From the NCBI GenBank assembly GCA_001953115.1, contig LSSL01000605.1, positions 1 through 29,494 of the forward strand: 29,494 bases of DNA. The letters run 5' to 3'. Below are positions 25,401-29,494 of this stretch, one piece after another (within the stretch, counting starts at the first letter, position 1; each line of letters opens with the position of its first letter). A program made the translations under genes and the position numbers. The notes under the pieces were generated by a model, which saw only the letters and a program-made list of their open reading frames with translations, did no database searches and was not told where the DNA came from. This DNA comes from Smittium mucronatum (lineage: Eukaryota > Kickxellomycota > Harpellomycetes > Harpellales > Legeriomycetaceae).

Positions 25401-26460
25401 AATTTTTCTAAGTGATGATATATAAATAATCTTATTAAATAAATTTAGACTAACAACGCCATAATTACATTTTTTCGTGTTTCATTGTCAACTTTTAAAT
25501 AAAAATAAAAAAATCAAGCAGTAATATTATTTATTAAACGATTTCACTATTTTGATAACCTTTGGCTAAAAAAATTATATTTTTGGGTACTAAATTATCG
25601 AATTTAATTTTTAATAAACAATTTTTCGGTAAATTCAGATCCTATTCTGTGAATTTAATTATTTAAAACAAGCTCGATTATATCGAGATAAATAAAAATT
25701 TGCGCGTCAATCGATTTATATTGAATTACCTTCATTAAAAAAATAATTAAAGAACCAAAGATTTAAAGAAAAGTATACTAATAAATTATATATTAAATTT
25801 TTTTAACTTAAGATTACCAATCCTATTTTTTTTATTCTTTAATAAAATCTTTTATATTTACCCTAGTTTGTATTAGTGATAAATTTTTATAAAACTTTTT
25901 TTAAAACTTGAGAAATGCGATTTTTTCCCCTAAAACTCTTTAAAAGAATTACGTAAAAGATTTCGACCTCTAATTTTCAAAGGATATTTACTAGAGTTCA
26001 ATAAATGAATAATTTTACACATTAAAGTACATAAGTTGAAAGCACTTTTGATATTGAGAACTCAGATCCGAAATTGTATTTATATAATTAACTGAAAACA
26101 GCCTAAAAACTTTATCCAATCCTGATTTATTTATTTGTAATACCTTATTCGTGTTATTAAATCAATAATTTTCTAAAATTAAAATTACTAGATTATTAGG
26201 ATGTGTATTTTTGTCATAGGTAAAGTTATGCCCACTTTATAGTCTGAAAGTCTTAGCACTCTTTAAAACTGTTTTAGTCACTTTATAGTTATTATTATAA
26301 TCTAGTTAGTTTTTCTTTTCGTTTTTAATAAATTGTTTTTATATTTTTCATGTTCTTTTTACAAGTGTTTGGTTAGTTATTTCAGTTATGAGTTTATTTC
26401 TTTCATGAACTGGAATCATTTCCCGTTATTCCGATTTATAGTTATGTTATAATTTTATTA
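22436..26460. other. AT-rich desert, nothing supportable
   Basis: About 4 kb of AT-rich DNA with only short chance frames (for example 22734-22922 and 23396-23590, both minus). It contains another interrupted C tract (C6-T-C3 at 23579-23588). Toward the right end the plus strand becomes T-rich, and CACTTTATAGT occurs twice (26233-26243 and 26279-26289), possibly in the promoter region of the following island. Confidence 0.5.
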
Positions 26461-26516
26461 TTAGATTACTGAAGGCGATAGCTTAAGTAGTGCTATGGAC
26501 ATGGTTATCCACAAAT

Positions 26517-27065
26517 ATGGGTTTGCTATTTCTGTTGCTTAATCTTAAATGGTTTTCTCCGGGTGTTGAAACTTGGCGAGAGGTGTTGGAAGATAGAGAT
26601 AGTTATATTTCTGCATCTGTCTCTACTGAAGTCCCTGTGATCTGAGAAGACTTAGAACCATCGTTCAAATTAGAAGGTGAGTCAGTTATAGAAGATCTTA
26701 TATCCTCTTTTCTGGGACTCTCGTTGAGTTCTAGCCCTAACCTCACGGTAATTTTCTCGACTATTATTATTACCGTGGGTTTTGTACAAACAGTTTGTGT
26801 TTTAAGTACAAGGAGCAACGAGATAAGTTTAGATAAGCCGAGTAAGAAGGCTATTCGTTCCCTAAAGTTTCTTTTGGGTGAGGGAGATGAGCGAGTTAGA
26901 AATAGCGCGCTTAGAGTTTCATCATCTTTAGCTAAACAGCAACAGTTTAGAAGCTGGGATAGTACCAGTATAACCTGTATAGAGAATCCGCTTTCGAAAG
27001 TACTAAAAGAAGAAATTATTTTATTTTCACTAAAGACTCTTTATTTTTTTATCTTTCATTTTTAA
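26517..27065 (+). pseudogene. Unidentified ORF or relic, open except for one TGA
   Basis: A frame of 182 codons from ATG 26517 to TAA 27063, broken only by TGA at 26643 (codon 43). The surrounding GC content is clearly higher than in the desert. The start MGLLFLLLNLKWFSPG is hydrophobic and signal-like. An acidic stretch follows, then a hydrophobic segment at about residues 77-98 (IFSTIIITVGFVQTVCVL), then a charged tail of about 80 residues (SKKAIRSLKFLLGEGDERV and onward). Read through the TGA, it would suit a small single-pass membrane protein. No family was recognised. Removing the GT-AG span 26748-26793 breaks the frame, so it is not an obvious intron. Alternatives are a decaying gene, a short ORF starting after the TGA, or UGA used as a sense codon. 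Codon periodicity is weak. An opposite-strand frame (26818-26603) is probably a shadow. Confidence 0.4.
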
Positions 27066-27284
27066 AATTTTACTCAACCCAATCTTCGATTATTTTATCA
27101 TTCAACATGAAAGAAGATTCAATAGAAAGACTCACTCAAAGATTTACACGTGAAATTAAGAATTCTTTATAAATAAAATTATTTAAATCAAAAAAAAAAG
27201 ATTAGGTGGCCCCGCTCTCAAGCTTAATTTATTAACCAGAAGGAGTTCTTGTAATTTACTATTCAAAAAAACGGCTTTAAATAA

Positions 27285-27569
27285 TTTATACAGGTTGTAA
27301 AGATTCTAAAACCCTATTTTCAGGAAATCGTAAGAAATGAATCATGAAGAGAGTTTGAACACCTGTCAGTAGGTAGAATGGCTATGTTAATCTGTATAAA
27401 ATACGGCTCGATACTAGAGTTTACTATGATTCTTGGAAGATTATATTTAAAAAAAAACTCTCTTGAGGATCTTCAATGAAATATTTCTAGACAGAAAAAG
27501 ATACTGGTGTATGATATCTGATCTTGAATAGTTAGGGTGGATAGATATCTGAAAGAAATATTGCCATAA
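27285..27569 (+). pseudogene. Second coding-like frame interrupted only by TGA
   Basis: A frame of 94 codons ending at TAA 27567 contains no TAA or TAG but four TGA codons (27345, 27477, 27519, 27525). The clean middle part, ATG 27378 to 27476, encodes MAMLICIKYGSILEFTMILG and then RLYLKKNSLEDLQ. After 27477 a +1 shifted frame also looks protein-like (LDRKRYWCMISDLE, then TAG, then LGWIDI). Read with that shift, the segment resembles a helix-turn-helix or winged-helix ending. Just upstream are two short frames, 27107-27172 (MKEDSIERLTQRFTREIKNS) and 27187-27300 (lysine/leucine-rich). This is most simply the remains of a gene, possibly the same one as 26517-27065. I cannot name the family. Confidence 0.35.
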
Positions 27570-29494
27570 AATGAGCTAACTTAAACTAGTTACACTTATT
27601 AAACAGCAAAAAATCAACCCCAGTAAGTATTATTTGTGAAAATTACCATTGAAGGCTAAAAAAGCTTTGCGGCGATTTTAGGCTTAAGAAAAAAAAAATT
27701 TATCCCTTCATATAAACATGAACGTTATTTTTATATTCTTGAAAAATTGGCATTTAATTTTACATTCTTTAAGAATATTGGGATCATCTAGCTTAGCGAT
27801 CTGAATCCATAAAAAGAAAAAAGGAAAAAAAAAAGTTGATATAATGGTTTAAAACGGTTTTATATATTTAAATTTTAATTTTAAATGATTTTTTCGGTCA
27901 AAATATGAATATTAGTTAGATATTTTTTGATAGGATTTGGTTATCTTATGATAGAAAAAAATTAATATCTACAACCCCAAAATATTAAAAAAATTCATTT
28001 AATACAAGAAAAATTTATTGATAGCATAAATACACCACACTACCGCGCCCCTTAAATTTAATTGGAATTGTCAAGATATAGAAATTAATTATTAATTATC
28101 TTTATTACGGGCTTAATTTTATTATTATTATTTCAAGAATTTTCATTTTTGTGATTCTCTTATTTATAAATAAGGAGTTTTTGGTTTTAAAAAAAATGAA
28201 ATTATCAAAAAATAACTTTTAAATAACTTTTTTTGTATCAAATATCATGTAAAATTGTACAAATATTAAGTGAAAATACATTTTTTGTAGATTTATGACA
28301 ATAAATTTACCTTGAAATTTTATATTTATTTGATTTATTGATATTTATGCAGTTTTTGAGGATAATAATTGGGATATAATATCTTTTAAAAATAAATTAT
28401 TGAACATACAAGCCGTTCTAATTAGATAAGCGAATATACAGTAGTGTTCATCATGAAGATACTAAGATATAAAAATTTATGATATTTTCATTACTGAAAT
28501 CTCATGAGTTCATATTGGGACTATTTACTAAAAATCGAGAAAGAGAGTTTATGATTATTTTGAAAATAAAAAAAGATCGAGTATTTATAACCGAATTAAA
28601 ATTGATTAGAGATATGATATTTTTTCACTTATTTAATAAAATTTGCATGATCTATTTCTATTATTTTGATACAAAAAAATAATTTCAAACTCTCTAATAT
28701 GCATGGATATTATTAATTAAAGCGTAATTTTGAATTTAATTGAGTAAAATTAAACTTTTTTGATAAGACTGGGTTTGTTTCAAATAATTAAATTCACCGA
28801 ATCGGATTTGAATTTATCGAAAAAATCGTTTATTATAAAATAAAACTCGATAATTTAGCGCCCACAAATATCATTTTTTTAGACAAAGGTTTTAAAAACA
28901 GTCAAATTGATTAATAAATAGTATTAAAGTTAGATGTTAGTATTAATAATTGAAAACAAACAATTAAACACGAACAAATATAGTTATTGCATTGGTTTTC
29001 TAATTTTATTTAATAGGATTCTTTAAATATTCCACATATTTTCGTGCACAATAAGATTTTTATTAGTGAATCGCAGATAATTGCCATCATACCAAACTAT
29101 TTATATTTAAAACCCATAAGCACCTTTATCTCATGAATATAATGTTTCTATAAGCTCTCCACTTCAACTATTTATTTTTAGTTCCTTTTCAATACAAAAA
29201 ATAGTGATAATTAGTATTATTAGAATTTTTATTCGAAACTGACTCTAATTTGTATATTTTTTTAAAAAATAATACTAGTAAAATCATCCTTAATATTTTA
29301 ATTTGGTTCCAATTAATTCAATTGTAGGATTTTATCTTTTTTTGCATTTTCTTGTAAAATAAAAAAATAAATAGATGCATCGCCTAATTGAATAAAACAC
29401 CGCAATACAGTTTGATTTTTGCGAAATATTTAGCTGGAGAATTTGAAAATTGTATATCTTTGTTAGATTTACATGCTGCACCTTAGATTTTATA
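27570..29494. other. AT-rich DNA, no gene supported
   Basis: Mostly A/T runs. One frame at 28479-28682 (67 codons from ATG) lies in a slightly less AT-rich patch and has a mixed charged and hydrophobic composition, but it is no longer than expected by chance and has no recognisable domain. I saw no RNA gene. Confidence 0.45.

Noticed and set aside
26748..26793. GT...AG span of 46 nt as an intron in the 26517 ORF
   Set aside because: Splicing it out shifts the frame and meets a TAA within four codons.
28479..28682. Plus-strand 67-residue ORF
   Set aside because: The composition is reasonable, but the length is within chance expectation and no family was recognised.

Overview
The window comes from an AT-rich eukaryotic nuclear genome. 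Two genes are broken by short GT-AG introns (about 67-230 nt, several with TAG acceptors), intergenic DNA is long, and no operons or bacterial signals are seen. The lineage cannot be fixed from the sequence. A tentative match of the second gene to the MBIP family would fit an opisthokont such as an early-branching fungus or a relative, but this is inference.

Left end (1-1996, minus strand): the 5' part of a long gene for a Gln/Asn/Tyr/Pro/Gly-rich, low-complexity protein. It has two short 5' exons and one long exon that runs off the window start. Its distal part is a strictly in-register array of 35 27-bp units encoding variants of F-D/N-Q-G-P-P-R-P-G. The last units before the window edge form a 108-bp higher-order repeat. 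Positions 1997-4430 are an intergenic region between two divergently transcribed genes.

Positions 4431-6483 (plus strand): a six-exon gene (5' end unresolved) for a protein of at least about 443 residues, with a coiled-coil block resembling MBIP, a subunit of the ATAC histone acetyltransferase complex in animals, and a basic C-terminal exon.

Positions 6484 to about 26460: nearly 20 kb of very AT-rich DNA with no convincing intact gene. It holds simple repeats, scattered poly-G/poly-C tracts that stand out against the AT background, one small possible exon on the minus strand near 10.9 kb, and a striking 345-bp foldback element at 22091-22435.

Positions 26500-27570: a GC-richer island that looks like a gene or gene relic. 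Two long plus-strand frames there are interrupted only by TGA, which suggests either decay or UGA read as a sense codon. The rest, to 29494, is AT-rich with nothing supportable.
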